Shown one piece after another: positions 30,958 to 39,817 of a stretch of DNA of 44,537 bases. Every line of letters starts with the position of its first letter. Within the stretch, counting starts at the first letter, position 1. The stretch is from contig DATNIC010000123.1 of NCBI GenBank assembly GCA_035604635.1, forward strand, positions 1-44,537. The letters are read 5' to 3'. The notes beneath the pieces were generated by a model. It was given only the letters and a program-made list of their open reading frames with translations. It was not told the origin of the DNA and ran no database searches. The position numbers and the translations under genes are program-made. The stretch is from DATNIC01 sp035604635. Lineage in GTDB: Bacteria > Vulcanimicrobiota > Vulcanimicrobiia > Vulcanimicrobiales > Vulcanimicrobiaceae.

Positions 30958-33410
30958 GAGGGCGCCGCTTCTATCGTGGCTCCGCTCAGGTCTGCTTCCC
31001 GAGGCGTCGCATCGACGTCGACCGGCCTGCCGAGCACCGTCAAACGCGCGAGCGCGCCCGGCAACAGACGCCGGCGCAGCGTTTGGCCGCGGAACTCCAG
31101 CTGGACTTCACGAGCGCGGTCGCGCCAATTCGCGAGGAAGATCCGCACGCCGCCGTGATCGTCTTCGAACGCGATCGCGCCGACCTCGACCGGCGACGTC
31201 GTCACTTCGTCGCTCACGTCGCGTCCGGCGAACACGACGCGATACGGCTCTTCGGCCGACGCCTCGCGCAGGTCGCCGAAGATGATCTTCTCACGCACGT
31301 CGATGACGTACGTGCAACGCCTGCCGCCCCAGTGCACGCGCACGGCCGCGGTCCATTCCCACCCCTCGGGAATCCGTGGCGCGAAGTGCGCCCGTCCGCT
31401 GGTCCGATAGCCGTCTAGCCCGCAGACCGTCTCCGCGACGGCCCACAAGTACTTCGGCCCGGTCCACGGCGAGAGATACATCCCGCGATTCGTCAGCGAT
31501 CCGCCGTCGAACCATTCGGCGAACTGTCCCGGCACGGTGTTGCGCGCCGCGCCGGCCTCCATCGTCGCGTAGATCGTCTCGAGCCAGCGCGCGGCCTCAT
31601 CGTAAAAGCCGTTGCGCGCGAGCGCGACGGTGACCCATAGGGTGAGATCCGGCCAGACGCCCCCCAGCAATCCGAAGCCGTGCGACGGAAAATACCATGC
31701 ATCGGCCGTGGAGATCGTGCGGATCCCGACCGGCGTCATGAAGTCGGGCTCGCACAGACGCTGCAAAATCGCGCGTCGCTCGTCCGGACCGGCGACTCCG
31801 AAGAGGACCGGGAAGACTTCGTCCGCCGTAAAGTTGTCTTGGAAGTTGTTGTCCTTGTCGTAGTTGAGGACGAAGCCCGTCGTATCGACGTTGAAGAGGT
31901 GCTTGAGCATCGCCTCGCGCAAAGCGCTGGCTTCCTTCGAATACTCCTCCCAATGCGAGCCGTCGCCGCACACCGCTGCAATCATCGCGGAAGCCTCGAG
32001 CGCGAAGTATGCCTCGGCATTGATCTCGGTTACCGCCCCGTCGAGCGTGTAGTACGGAATGATGTTGCGCCAGGAGGCGATCCCGAACATATCGACGCCC
32101 TTGGCATTGCAAAAGACCAGCCCGTTCTGGTCGCGCTGCTTCAGCAGATAGTCCGTGACTTTCACGACCAGCGGGTACATGCGACGCAACCACTCGTGGT
32201 CGAGCGTCGCGTTGTAGTGGTGGAGGATCGCGATCACGTAGAGCGGCGTGTCGTCGTTGATGTTGAGATCGTAGCTCGTCTTGAAGCCGGTAACGCCGCG
32301 CACGTACTCGGGGACCTCACCGCTCTCCTCGACGTAACCGTTGAAAAACTCGATTGCGGCGCGGCTGAACCACGGCATCAGGAAATCGTAGCCGTGCACG
32401 AACCAGGACGTGTCGCGCGAAACGAGGATGTCCGACGGCGGCGAGTTCGTAGAGCCCCAGCCGAGCGGATATTCCTTGATGACGCGCAGCATGTTGGCTT
32501 TTGCCCACACGACCCCGCGGCTGATCTCGGGCGACGGCGTCATGAGGCGCGCGTCGGCGAGCGCGCCCGCATAGTAACGCTGCGTTTCGTGCAAGACCTT
32601 GGGATCGTGCAGCAGCCGCTCGAGGACGGGGCGGCTGCGCTCGTCACCGTCCTTGTGAAAGACGACCGCCACGCGCAGCCCTTCACGCGCGCCCGGAGCG
32701 ACGCTCATGCGGTATTCGAGCGCTCCGAAAATGCGGTTGCTGGCAATCTCGGCGACCGGCGGCGTGACCTCTTCGAGATGAGCGTCGCGGCGCAACGAGC
32801 CGTTCTCGATCGAACGGATGAGGGCGCCCTCGCGCAGCGCGAGTGCGACGGAGTAGGGCTCGCGCGAGCCGCCCCACCAACGGACGGCGCCGGTCTCTTC
32901 GTTGAACGAGCGCACGAACGGTCCCATGACGCTGGCCGAAACCTTCTTTTCCGGTTCACCGTAAAAACGCTGTCCGATCAAGAGCGCCCACGGGAAGATA
33001 CGGACTTCGATCGCCTGCCGCCCGGGATTGTGCAGGGTCAGATCGACGACGAAGCTCACGGCGCGATCGTAGCGCGGACCATGTGGAACGTAGAACGCCT
33101 CGGTCACGTGCAGGCGGTCATTCAGCGCAAACTCCGAGATCTGAGCGTAGGGGAGGAACGTGAAATCGCGCGTGATGCGGTACGGCAACGAAGTTGTACC
33201 GTCCACGCAATAGGCGATCTGGTGCGCACCGAAGATGATCTGATCGGTGTCCGCGTCCCACAGCCCGCGCACGCCGCCCTTCGTGTAGGAGGTCGCGAAG
33301 GTCTTGAAGTTCCCGAGCGTCAGTCCGAACGGCGTTTCGCTCTCAGAGAGAACGTACGCACAGAACTCGTTGCGCTGCGCGTCGTAGGTCGGGATCATGT
33401 GTGGAGGCAT
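30954..33410 (-). CDS. Six-hairpin (alpha/alpha)6-barrel glycoside hydrolase-like protein
   Basis: The 818-residue protein has an N-terminal beta-sandwich (about 1-270) followed by an (alpha/alpha)6 barrel, as in GH15/GH63/GH94-like six-hairpin glycosidases. Barrel segments rich in aromatics and acids include SRDTSWFVHGYDFLMPWFS, LNINDDTPLYVIAILHHYN, AVTEINAEAYFALEA and WPDLTLWVTVALARNG. A C-terminal beta region follows, as in cellobiose-phosphorylase and glucoamylase relatives. No signal peptide is seen, so it should be cytoplasmic and act on storage or imported oligosaccharides. The exact family and catalytic pair cannot be fixed by eye. AGGGG precedes ATG 33410; ATG 33398 is an alternative. 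Confidence 0.75.
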   Translation of the reverse strand: MPPHMIPTYDAQRNEFCAYVLSESETPFGLTLGNFKTFATSYTKGGVRGLWDADTDQIIFGAHQIAYCVDGTTSLPYRITRDFTFLPYAQISEFALNDRLHVTEAFYVPHGPRYDRAVSFVVDLTLHNPGRQAIEVRIFPWALLIGQRFYGEPEKKVSASVMGPFVRSFNEETGAVRWWGGSREPYSVALALREGALIRSIENGSLRRDAHLEEVTPPVAEIASNRIFGALEYRMSVAPGAREGLRVAVVFHKDGDERSRPVLERLLHDPKVLHETQRYYAGALADARLMTPSPEISRGVVWAKANMLRVIKEYPLGWGSTNSPPSDILVSRDTSWFVHGYDFLMPWFSRAAIEFFNGYVEESGEVPEYVRGVTGFKTSYDLNINDDTPLYVIAILHHYNATLDHEWLRRMYPLVVKVTDYLLKQRDQNGLVFCNAKGVDMFGIASWRNIIPYYTLDGAVTEINAEAYFALEASAMIAAVCGDGSHWEEYSKEASALREAMLKHLFNVDTTGFVLNYDKDNNFQDNFTADEVFPVLFGVAGPDERRAILQRLCEPDFMTPVGIRTISTADAWYFPSHGFGLLGGVWPDLTLWVTVALARNGFYDEAARWLETIYATMEAGAARNTVPGQFAEWFDGGSLTNRGMYLSPWTGPKYLWAVAETVCGLDGYRTSGRAHFAPRIPEGWEWTAAVRVHWGGRRCTYVIDVREKIIFGDLREASAEEPYRVVFAGRDVSDEVTTSPVEVGAIAFEDDHGGVRIFLANWRDRAREVQLEFRGQTLRRRLLPGALARLTVLGRPVDVDATPREADLSGATIEAAPS

Positions 33411-33439
33411 ACGATCCCCTGGTGGAGGAGCCTGCCCAA

Positions 33440-34321
33440 ATGCTGCGCTCCGGTTCGATCGATGCTCCCGGCAAGATCAATTTGACGCTCGAGATCCTCG
33501 AGCGAGCGAATGACGGCTTCCACCGCTTGCGTAGCGTGATGGCCCCGATCGGCGTCTGGGATCGCATCACCTGGACGCCAAGCAAACGCTTTGCGTTTCG
33601 CAGCGGGGACCCGGCACTTGGCTCCGACAATCTGGTCGAGCGCGCGCTGCGCGCGATCGGTCTAGGCGATGCGCCGCTCGAAGTCGTTCTGCACAAGGAG
33701 ATACCGGTCGGCGGCGGCTTGGGGGGCGGATCGAGCGACGCTGCGGCTATTCTGCGCGCCGCGATGCGCGGCGCTTTCGGCGAGATCAGTCGAAGCGACT
33801 GGATCGCGGTGGCGCGCGCGCTCGGTTCCGACGTCCCATTCTTTCTGATCGACGGACCTGCGCTGGTCGAAGGGAGCGGTGAACGGCTGACGGCGCTCGG
33901 CGCGCCGCCGCCGTGGTGGGTGTGCCTAGCCGTGCCGGCGATCGCCGTCGATACCGGCGACGCCTACAAGCGGCTCGACGCTTCACGGGGCAGAGCGTCT
34001 GAGCGCGCGGCGCGCGCTGAGTCGTCAAGCGTGCGGCTCGGCGAAGCGCTGCAGCGCCATGATTTCGATGCGACGCAAGCGCTGCTGTGTAACGACTTCG
34101 AGCCGGTGATCGCAGCGGCGTACCCGCCGGTCGCGCGGGCGCTCGATGCATTGCGCGCAGCCGGTGCGCCGCGCCCGATGCTCAGCGGCTCGGGTGCTTG
34201 CGTCTTTGCGCTGTGCGAGACCGAACCCGATGCGCGTGGGCTCATAGGGCGCCTGCAGGGCACCGAGCGGGCGCTGGCCGTCCCGTTCGCGTCCTCTACA
34301 GCCTGGATCGCCGCGCGATGA
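33440..34321 (+). CDS. ispE: 4-diphosphocytidyl-2-C-methyl-D-erythritol kinase
   Basis: IspE is the GHMP kinase of the MEP isoprenoid pathway. The 293 residues have K12 in DAPGKINLTLEIL, the ATP loop PVGGGLGGGSSDAAA (89-103), D131 in ALGSDVPFFL and the C-terminal LSGSGACVFAL. I choose ATG 33440 because GGAGGAG (33424-33430) is 9 bases ahead; a GTG at 33401 would add 13 residues and overlap the divergent glycosidase start. The downstream nucleotidyltransferase overlaps by 4 bases. Confidence 0.93.
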   Translation: MLRSGSIDAPGKINLTLEILERANDGFHRLRSVMAPIGVWDRITWTPSKRFAFRSGDPALGSDNLVERALRAIGLGDAPLEVVLHKEIPVGGGLGGGSSDAAAILRAAMRGAFGEISRSDWIAVARALGSDVPFFLIDGPALVEGSGERLTALGAPPPWWVCLAVPAIAVDTGDAYKRLDASRGRASERAARAESSSVRLGEALQRHDFDATQALLCNDFEPVIAAAYPPVARALDALRAAGAPRPMLSGSGACVFALCETEPDARGLIGRLQGTERALAVPFASSTAWIAAR

Positions 34322-35070
34322 GCTCGGCGCTCGTCCTCGCCGGCGGACCGTCCGACGAGGTCAGCGCGCTGCAGCCCGGCGTTCCGAACAAGGCTTTCGT
34401 CCGCATAGCAGGCGTCGCACTCGTCGAGCGGACGCTGCGAGCACTGCGGGACTGCGAGCGCATCGATCGGATCGTCGTGGTCGCGCCGTCCGCCGCGCAC
34501 GGTGATCCGGCGCTCGCGCTCGCCGACGAATGCCGGCTCGACGGGCCGCGCATCACCGATAGTTTGGCGGCGGGACTCGCCGGTCACGCGCCGGACGAGC
34601 AGCTCATCGTCAGCGCGGCCGATTTGCCGATCCTCGACGGCATTGCGGTGGCTGATTTCATCGAGCGCGTCTCGGAACGCGAGCTCGACATCGCGTACGG
34701 ATGCGTCGATCGCCGCGCGCACGTCGGCCGGTACGCGCCGGTGCGTCATACGTGGGCGCGGCTGCGCGATGGGACGTTCTGCGGAGCGGGGATCGCCGCG
34801 CTGCGGCCGCGCGCGTTCGCATCGCTGGCGCGCTTCCTCGAAGACCTGGGTCGCAGCCGAAAGAACCCGCTCGCTTTGGCCTCGCTGCTGGGCTGGGACG
34901 TGCTCCTGCGCTTCGCGTTCGGCGCGCTCTCGATCGCTGCGGTCGAAGCACGCGCCAGCCGCCTCTTGAATCTGCGCGCGGGCGCGGTCGTCTCGCCCTT
35001 CCCGCAGATTGCGGTGAACGTCGACCGGCCGAGCGACGTCGCGCTCGCCGAGGCGCTGCTCTCTCCCTAG
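34318..35070 (+). CDS. MobA-like NTP transferase domain protein
   Basis: The 250-residue protein has the nucleotidyltransferase A fold start LVLAGGPSDE, the P-N-K-A-F-V-R-I-A-G substrate-binding segment, V-V-V-A-P, a D-S-L-A-A-G-L motif and the metal-site SAADLPIL. This is the MobA/IspD-like class that transfers NMP groups. It is coupled to ispE by ATGA, but it differs from IspD: the usual L-A-A-G-x-G-x-R motif is altered to L-A-G-G-P-S-D-E. The substrate is unknown; a CTP- or GTP-dependent step is possible. The stop lies one base before the convergent ubiX stop. Confidence 0.75.
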   Translation: MSSALVLAGGPSDEVSALQPGVPNKAFVRIAGVALVERTLRALRDCERIDRIVVVAPSAAHGDPALALADECRLDGPRITDSLAAGLAGHAPDEQLIVSAADLPILDGIAVADFIERVSERELDIAYGCVDRRAHVGRYAPVRHTWARLRDGTFCGAGIAALRPRAFASLARFLEDLGRSRKNPLALASLLGWDVLLRFAFGALSIAAVEARASRLLNLRAGAVVSPFPQIAVNVDRPSDVALAEALLSP

Positions 35071-35071
35071 C

Positions 35072-35638
35072 CTATTTCTTGCCTTCCCAACGGCGGAAGA
35101 GATGATGCTCGATACCGAACTGATCGAGTGCTTTGCCGACGGTGTGCGCGATGATATCGTCGATCGTCTGCGGCTTCGCGTACATCCCGGGTATCGGCGG
35201 CAGGATGACCGCACCGATCTCGGCGAGCTGTGTGAGCATGCGCAGATGCCCCGCATGCAGCGGCGTCTCGCGCACGACCAAGACGAGCCGGCGACGTTCC
35301 TTCAAGCAAACGTCGGCCGCGCGGCTGAGCAAGTTGTCGTTGAGCGAATGCGCGATCGCTGACGCTGTCTTGATCGAACACGGGATCACGAGCATCCCGT
35401 CGGTGATGTAGGAGCCGCTCGAGATCGAAGCGGCCAAATTTTCGTCCCGGTGCACGATATGCGCGAGCGCTTCGAAGTCGGCGGCGGTCTTGTCCATCTC
35501 GAGCGGGATCGTGACCTTGGCCTGCTGCGAGACGACCAGGTTGATCTCGATATCGTCAACGGACCGTAAAGCGCGGAGCGCCGCGAACGCATAAGCGCTC
35601 CCGCTGGCGCCGGTGACGCCGACGATGATTCTCCGCAC
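35072..35638 (-). CDS. ubiX: Flavin prenyltransferase
   Basis: UbiX attaches a prenyl group to FMN to make the cofactor of UbiD-type decarboxylases. The 188 residues have VGVTGASGSAYA near the N-terminus, V-V-S-Q-Q-A-K-V, the S-G-S-Y region, VIPCSIKTASAIAHSLNDNLLSRAADV, and KERRRLVLVVRETPLHAGHLRMLTQLAEIGAVILPP. The GTG start has AAGG 8 bases ahead; the frame stays open far upstream but is antisense to the nuclease gene. No ubiD is present in the window. Confidence 0.93.
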   Translation of the reverse strand: MRRIIVGVTGASGSAYAFAALRALRSVDDIEINLVVSQQAKVTIPLEMDKTAADFEALAHIVHRDENLAASISSGSYITDGMLVIPCSIKTASAIAHSLNDNLLSRAADVCLKERRRLVLVVRETPLHAGHLRMLTQLAEIGAVILPPIPGMYAKPQTIDDIIAHTVGKALDQFGIEHHLFRRWEGKK

Positions 35639-35674
35639 GCGGGAGCCTTCACGACAGCGAGTGAAGCTCCCCTC

Positions 35675-37513
35675 GTGGAAGTGCTCCTCGACGACGCGCG
35701 CTTGGCGGACGTCGCGCACGCGCTCTTCGAGCTTTCGATCGTCGACGCGTCGATTTCTCGCCTCATCGTGCGGCGGCTCATCCGCGAGGGGCCGCCGCCC
35801 GAAGTCCCGGCGCAGATCGCGCGCAGCGCGCCGTTCGCCGAGGTCGTGCTCTTCCAGACGCCCGGCGACCCGGCGTTGGCAGCAGCCTGCGCGCGGCTGC
35901 GAGCCGTGCACGATCGCACGCTGCAAACCGCGGGTAAACTGAGCGAGGCTGCGGCCCTCGAGCGCGCGCTCGCGAACCTCGAGGACGCCGCGTTCGAGCT
36001 CCCGCCGCTCGAAGCGATCGTTGCGGACCCTCGCTCCTTCGGCAGCGGCGCGCACCTGCGATTTGCGACTGCGCTCGCGGAACGTTCGGGTGCGCCCCTC
36101 GAATGGCGCGAGGGCACCTGCACACCGGCAGCTCCGGCGACACTCGATGCGTTCGTCACTGCCCTGCGCTGGGCGGCCGGCGGCGGCGATGAGATCGCGC
36201 GCCGGCTGATGTGTTCGCCGTTCTCGGGCGTCGCTTCGGTCGACGCCCGCGCCTTGGTCGTCGCTGCCGGCGCTCGCACGTCGCTCGCCGACACGATCGC
36301 CGCGCAGAAGCCTGGCGCGACCGGCTTCCTTACGGCGCTCGATGCGATTCGCAACGCGTATCGCGCGCAAGGGGCGCGGGCGAGCGAAGTCATCCGGACG
36401 ATCGCCGCCGAGCTCGATCTGCCCAGCGCAGACGCGGCGACGGTTGCCCAGATCGAGCGCATCGCAGGGGCGGTCGATGCGGTCGATCTGTTGACGGGGA
36501 CGGTTTGGGATCCCGAAGAGTTGATCGCCGCCTTCGACGCTGAGATCGTACTGAACATCTCCGGGCAGGCCCGCGAAGCTGCGCCGGCGCCGGTCGCGGC
36601 AGTGCCGCCGGGAAGCCCGCTGCCTCCGCGGCGCGGCCATTTCAGCGCGTCGTCGTTGAACGCATTCGCCGAATGCAAGCGCAAGTGGTTTTTCCGTTAT
36701 CTCTGTTCGGCGGTCGAGGACAAAGGCTCGTCCGCGTCCTTTTACGGGACCGCGTTTCACAGCGCGCTCGAAGCATTTCACGAGCGCTTTCCGCACATCG
36801 CCGAACTCGATCCGCGCACGGTTACGACCCATTTGGAAGCGTGCATCACGTCGGCATTCGATCGCTACCGGGACGCCTTCGAGTCGAACGTCGAGTTCGA
36901 GCTGCAGCGACGGCGCGCGATCCGGACTGCCCGAAAATATGGAGAATGGCTGGTCGCGCGTTCGGCACAAGCGCCTTTCACCGTCATCGGTTGCGAGATA
37001 TCGACGGAACTCGTCCTCGACGGCTTCGACTTCGTCGGCTACATCGATCGCCTCGATCGCGATGATCGAACGGGTGAGATGACGGTCGTCGACTACAAAA
37101 CGGGATCGATCGCAACGAGCGCGGCGGAGTACCGCGAGAAGGTCCTGGGCTTCGAAGACTTTCAATTGCCGTTCTACTATTGGGCGCGAACCGAGGCCGG
37201 CGACCGAGTCACGCGGTTGGTCTTGCTGCCGCTCAAAGAGGCGACGGCCGACGTCTTGCCGATCGAGCTCGAAGTCGTCCCCGTCCCGGCGCAAACGAAC
37301 GGCAAGCGCGTCGACCGCGCGATCGTCGGGACGATCTCCATCGACGAACTGCGCACCGCCCGAGCGAAGATGACGGAGCTGTGCGCTGTCATAAGCTCCG
37401 GGAGCCTCACTCATTTCCCCGCGACCGAGGATCCCCAAGCGTGCCGCTACTGTGCGTACCGTCCAGCCTGCCGCGAGCGGCCGGCGAACAACGAGGATCG
37501 CTTCGGCCGGTGA
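35675..37513 (+). CDS. PD-(D/E)XK nuclease with iron-sulfur site (AddB C-terminal-like)
   Basis: The 612-residue protein has a C-terminal RecB-family nuclease domain (about 325-612). HFSASSLNAFAECKRKWFFRY carries C334, GYIDRLDRDD and VVDYKTGS carry the metal ligands (D473, K475), and C590-x2-C593-x5-C599 completes a likely 4Fe-4S pin as in AddB. The first 320 residues resemble the inactivated helicase part of AddB but lack Walker A. The helicase gene follows with a GTGA overlap, so the two likely form an end-resecting complex for double-strand break repair. GTG 35675 is the first start; no good ribosome site is seen. Confidence 0.82.
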   Translation: MEVLLDDARLADVAHALFELSIVDASISRLIVRRLIREGPPPEVPAQIARSAPFAEVVLFQTPGDPALAAACARLRAVHDRTLQTAGKLSEAAALERALANLEDAAFELPPLEAIVADPRSFGSGAHLRFATALAERSGAPLEWREGTCTPAAPATLDAFVTALRWAAGGGDEIARRLMCSPFSGVASVDARALVVAAGARTSLADTIAAQKPGATGFLTALDAIRNAYRAQGARASEVIRTIAAELDLPSADAATVAQIERIAGAVDAVDLLTGTVWDPEELIAAFDAEIVLNISGQAREAAPAPVAAVPPGSPLPPRRGHFSASSLNAFAECKRKWFFRYLCSAVEDKGSSASFYGTAFHSALEAFHERFPHIAELDPRTVTTHLEACITSAFDRYRDAFESNVEFELQRRRAIRTARKYGEWLVARSAQAPFTVIGCEISTELVLDGFDFVGYIDRLDRDDRTGEMTVVDYKTGSIATSAAEYREKVLGFEDFQLPFYYWARTEAGDRVTRLVLLPLKEATADVLPIELEVVPVPAQTNGKRVDRAIVGTISIDELRTARAKMTELCAVISSGSLTHFPATEDPQACRYCAYRPACRERPANNEDRFGR

Positions 37514-39804
37514 ACGCGGCGATGGGTTTGGACGATCAACAGCGGGGGGTCGTCGCAGCTCCCGGCGAGGCGCTCGTCATCCTCACGGGTGCACCGGGTT
37601 CCGGGAAAACGACCGCGCTCTTGCGGCGCGCCGCCGCACGCATCGCAGCCGATCCATCGATTTCGCTCGAACGCTTCATCCTCACGTCACCGCTCCCGCG
37701 GGCCGGACGTCTGCGGACCCTCGTGCATGAAGTCATCGATCCGGTGCGGCACCGCGAGCTGGAATCGATCCCGTGGCTCGGCGGCGAGCTCGCGACCCTC
37801 GCCCATGCGATCCTGGCGGAGAATGCGCTTGCAGCCCAGCTGGCGCTCGATCTGACCTTGATCGACGAAGACGAGTCGGAGATCGCGTTCGAACGCGCGG
37901 GCGCGTCGCTCTTCGCGCTCGAGTGGACGGAATTCGTCAGCGCCGAGATCGATCCGGAACTTGCCGGGATGCGCGCGCCCGAACGCTTCGCGGCGGCGGC
38001 ATTGCGCTTATTCCGCAAGCTGCGCGCGGCCTTGATCGGTCCGGACCAATTCCTCGATCGCGCGTTGCGCGGAGCCGTCGAGTTTTACTCCGCGCCGCCG
38101 AATTTTGCCGACCCGGCGCTGCTGGGAGCGACGCGCGAAGACTACCGTGATTCCCTGAGCGTCGATGCGGATGAGCTCCAACGCCAGCGCTTGCGCGAAG
38201 TCGATCTCGCCAAGGTGCTGGGGCGCCTCTATCAATCCTATCTCGACGAGCTCGTACGGGCCGGCTGCCTGACCGCAACCGATGCGATCGCTGAGGCAAC
38301 GCGCCTGCTCGCCGAACACCCGGAGATCGCGCAGCGCTACCGTCGCAACTTCGTCGCCGCGTTCATCGATGACGCGCAAGATCTCACGCTCGGGGCGCTC
38401 CGCTTCTTGGAGGCGCTCTTCGGCAAGGACCTCAGCGGCGTCACCTTGGCGGGCGATCGCGATCAGGCGACGCAGACGCTCGCGGGAGCGCGACCGGAAC
38501 GGATTTTCACGCTTGCGGCGACGACGATGGAGCTACGCGGATCGTACCGGACGAGCGCGACGATTGCGGCCGCGGCGCGGACCGCCCTGGGGACTCCGCA
38601 GAGCGCGGCGGGATCGAACGATGTCCGGCTTTTCCGCGCGCGAACGCTCGATGAAGAGGCTGCGTTCATCGCCGACGAGGCCGCCCGGCTCGTCGCACGC
38701 GACGCGAATCCCGGCGACGTCGCGCTCGCAATACGCAGCTTCGTCTGGATGCGGTTCTATCGCGACGCGCTCGTTTCGGCCGGGCTCCCGGTAACTATGC
38801 GCGGCTGGATCGACCTCTACGACGAGCCCGACGTCGAAGATGCGCTCGCTCTCCTTTGGGCGGCCTGCGATCCGTTCCGTCACGATTGGCTGCTGCGCGC
38901 GCTGGCGACGCCGACGGTGCGCCTGAACGATCTCGGTCTGTATCTGTTGTGCGGCGAGCCGTCGAACCCGCAGACCGCGCTCTTCGAGCTGCCCGATGAC
39001 GGCGACTCGGTCCGCAGTCGCTGGGACCGCCGGCGCAACTTGCGGCTCGCCCTCAACGTCGTGCGCGGCGATCGCGATGCAGATCTCGATGAGCCGACGC
39101 ACGCCGCGGTCGTCGCCTTTCGCGAACGGCGCAGCCGATGGGAGCGCTCGCTGCTCGAACTGCGCGTCGAGGACGCCGCAACGGCGATCATCGAGGAAGG
39201 CGGATTGCGCGAGCCGGTCCGCGGCGAGAACGATGCGCGCGCAGCGCTGCGGCGCGACCTTCTCGATGCGCTGCTGCGCCGGATCACCGCCTACGCGGTT
39301 CGAGACCGGCGCCGCTCATTGCACGACTTTCTCACGTACGCCGAGCGCACGACGTTGGCCGATCGTCCGCCGTTCGACGCCATCGGCTCGGAAGGGGTCG
39401 CGATCGGTTCGATCGATGCCCTCAAAGGGCACGAGTTCGCACACGTCTTCGTCTGCAACCTACGAGCGGGAGCATTCCCGGCCTACTATTCGCCCGACGC
39501 ATTCCTCTTTAGTCCAACGTTCGGCGTGATTCCCAAAGACAACGTCGGCGACGCCGAGACGACGCGCACCGCGAAGTTCACTTGGTACTCGCACCACGCG
39601 AAACTCAAAGATCTCTACACGAGCGAAGATCGCCGCGCGCTGTTCTGCGCGATCTCCCGAGCCCGCGAGAGCGTCACGCTCACGGCAAGCGGCCGCGCGA
39701 CCCGCGGCATCGGCGCGCCCGAATTTCTCGCCGAGCTGCAAAATGCGCGGCTGCCGTACGCGACCGACTTGAGCGGAAGCTGGAGGCCGCGTTCTCGGCG
39801 ATGA
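37510..39804 (+). CDS. UvrD/AddA-like SF1 DNA helicase without nuclease domain
   Basis: With the GTG at 37510 it has 764 residues. SF1A motifs are in order: Walker A GAPGSGKTT (27-35), Walker B FIDDAQD, motif III GDRDQATQTLAGA, motif IV LRGSYRTS, motif V IGSIDALKGHEFAHVFVCNL and motif VI RALFCAISRARE. The Asp-Ala-Gln-Asp form of Walker B is common in UvrD relatives. No C-terminal nuclease follows, unlike AddA or RecB; the upstream coupled gene supplies it. The GTG overlaps the nuclease TGA; ATG 37522 is a possible alternative start. Confidence 0.87.
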   Translation: MNAAMGLDDQQRGVVAAPGEALVILTGAPGSGKTTALLRRAAARIAADPSISLERFILTSPLPRAGRLRTLVHEVIDPVRHRELESIPWLGGELATLAHAILAENALAAQLALDLTLIDEDESEIAFERAGASLFALEWTEFVSAEIDPELAGMRAPERFAAAALRLFRKLRAALIGPDQFLDRALRGAVEFYSAPPNFADPALLGATREDYRDSLSVDADELQRQRLREVDLAKVLGRLYQSYLDELVRAGCLTATDAIAEATRLLAEHPEIAQRYRRNFVAAFIDDAQDLTLGALRFLEALFGKDLSGVTLAGDRDQATQTLAGARPERIFTLAATTMELRGSYRTSATIAAAARTALGTPQSAAGSNDVRLFRARTLDEEAAFIADEAARLVARDANPGDVALAIRSFVWMRFYRDALVSAGLPVTMRGWIDLYDEPDVEDALALLWAACDPFRHDWLLRALATPTVRLNDLGLYLLCGEPSNPQTALFELPDDGDSVRSRWDRRRNLRLALNVVRGDRDADLDEPTHAAVVAFRERRSRWERSLLELRVEDAATAIIEEGGLREPVRGENDARAALRRDLLDALLRRITAYAVRDRRRSLHDFLTYAERTTLADRPPFDAIGSEGVAIGSIDALKGHEFAHVFVCNLRAGAFPAYYSPDAFLFSPTFGVIPKDNVGDAETTRTAKFTWYSHHAKLKDLYTSEDRRALFCAISRARESVTLTASGRATRGIGAPEFLAELQNARLPYATDLSGSWRPRSRR

Positions 39805-39817
39805 CATCCGAGGCAAC

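Noticed and set aside
31680..33485. 601-codon plus-strand frame over the glycosidase
   Set aside because: The minus-strand frame has glycosidase-like barrel segments and family-like aromatic patterns. The plus frame has none.
35639..37438. Long minus-strand frame continuing upstream of ubiX
   Set aside because: Only the part from 35638 down matches UbiX. The rest is antisense to the PD-(D/E)XK nuclease gene and has mirror-type composition.
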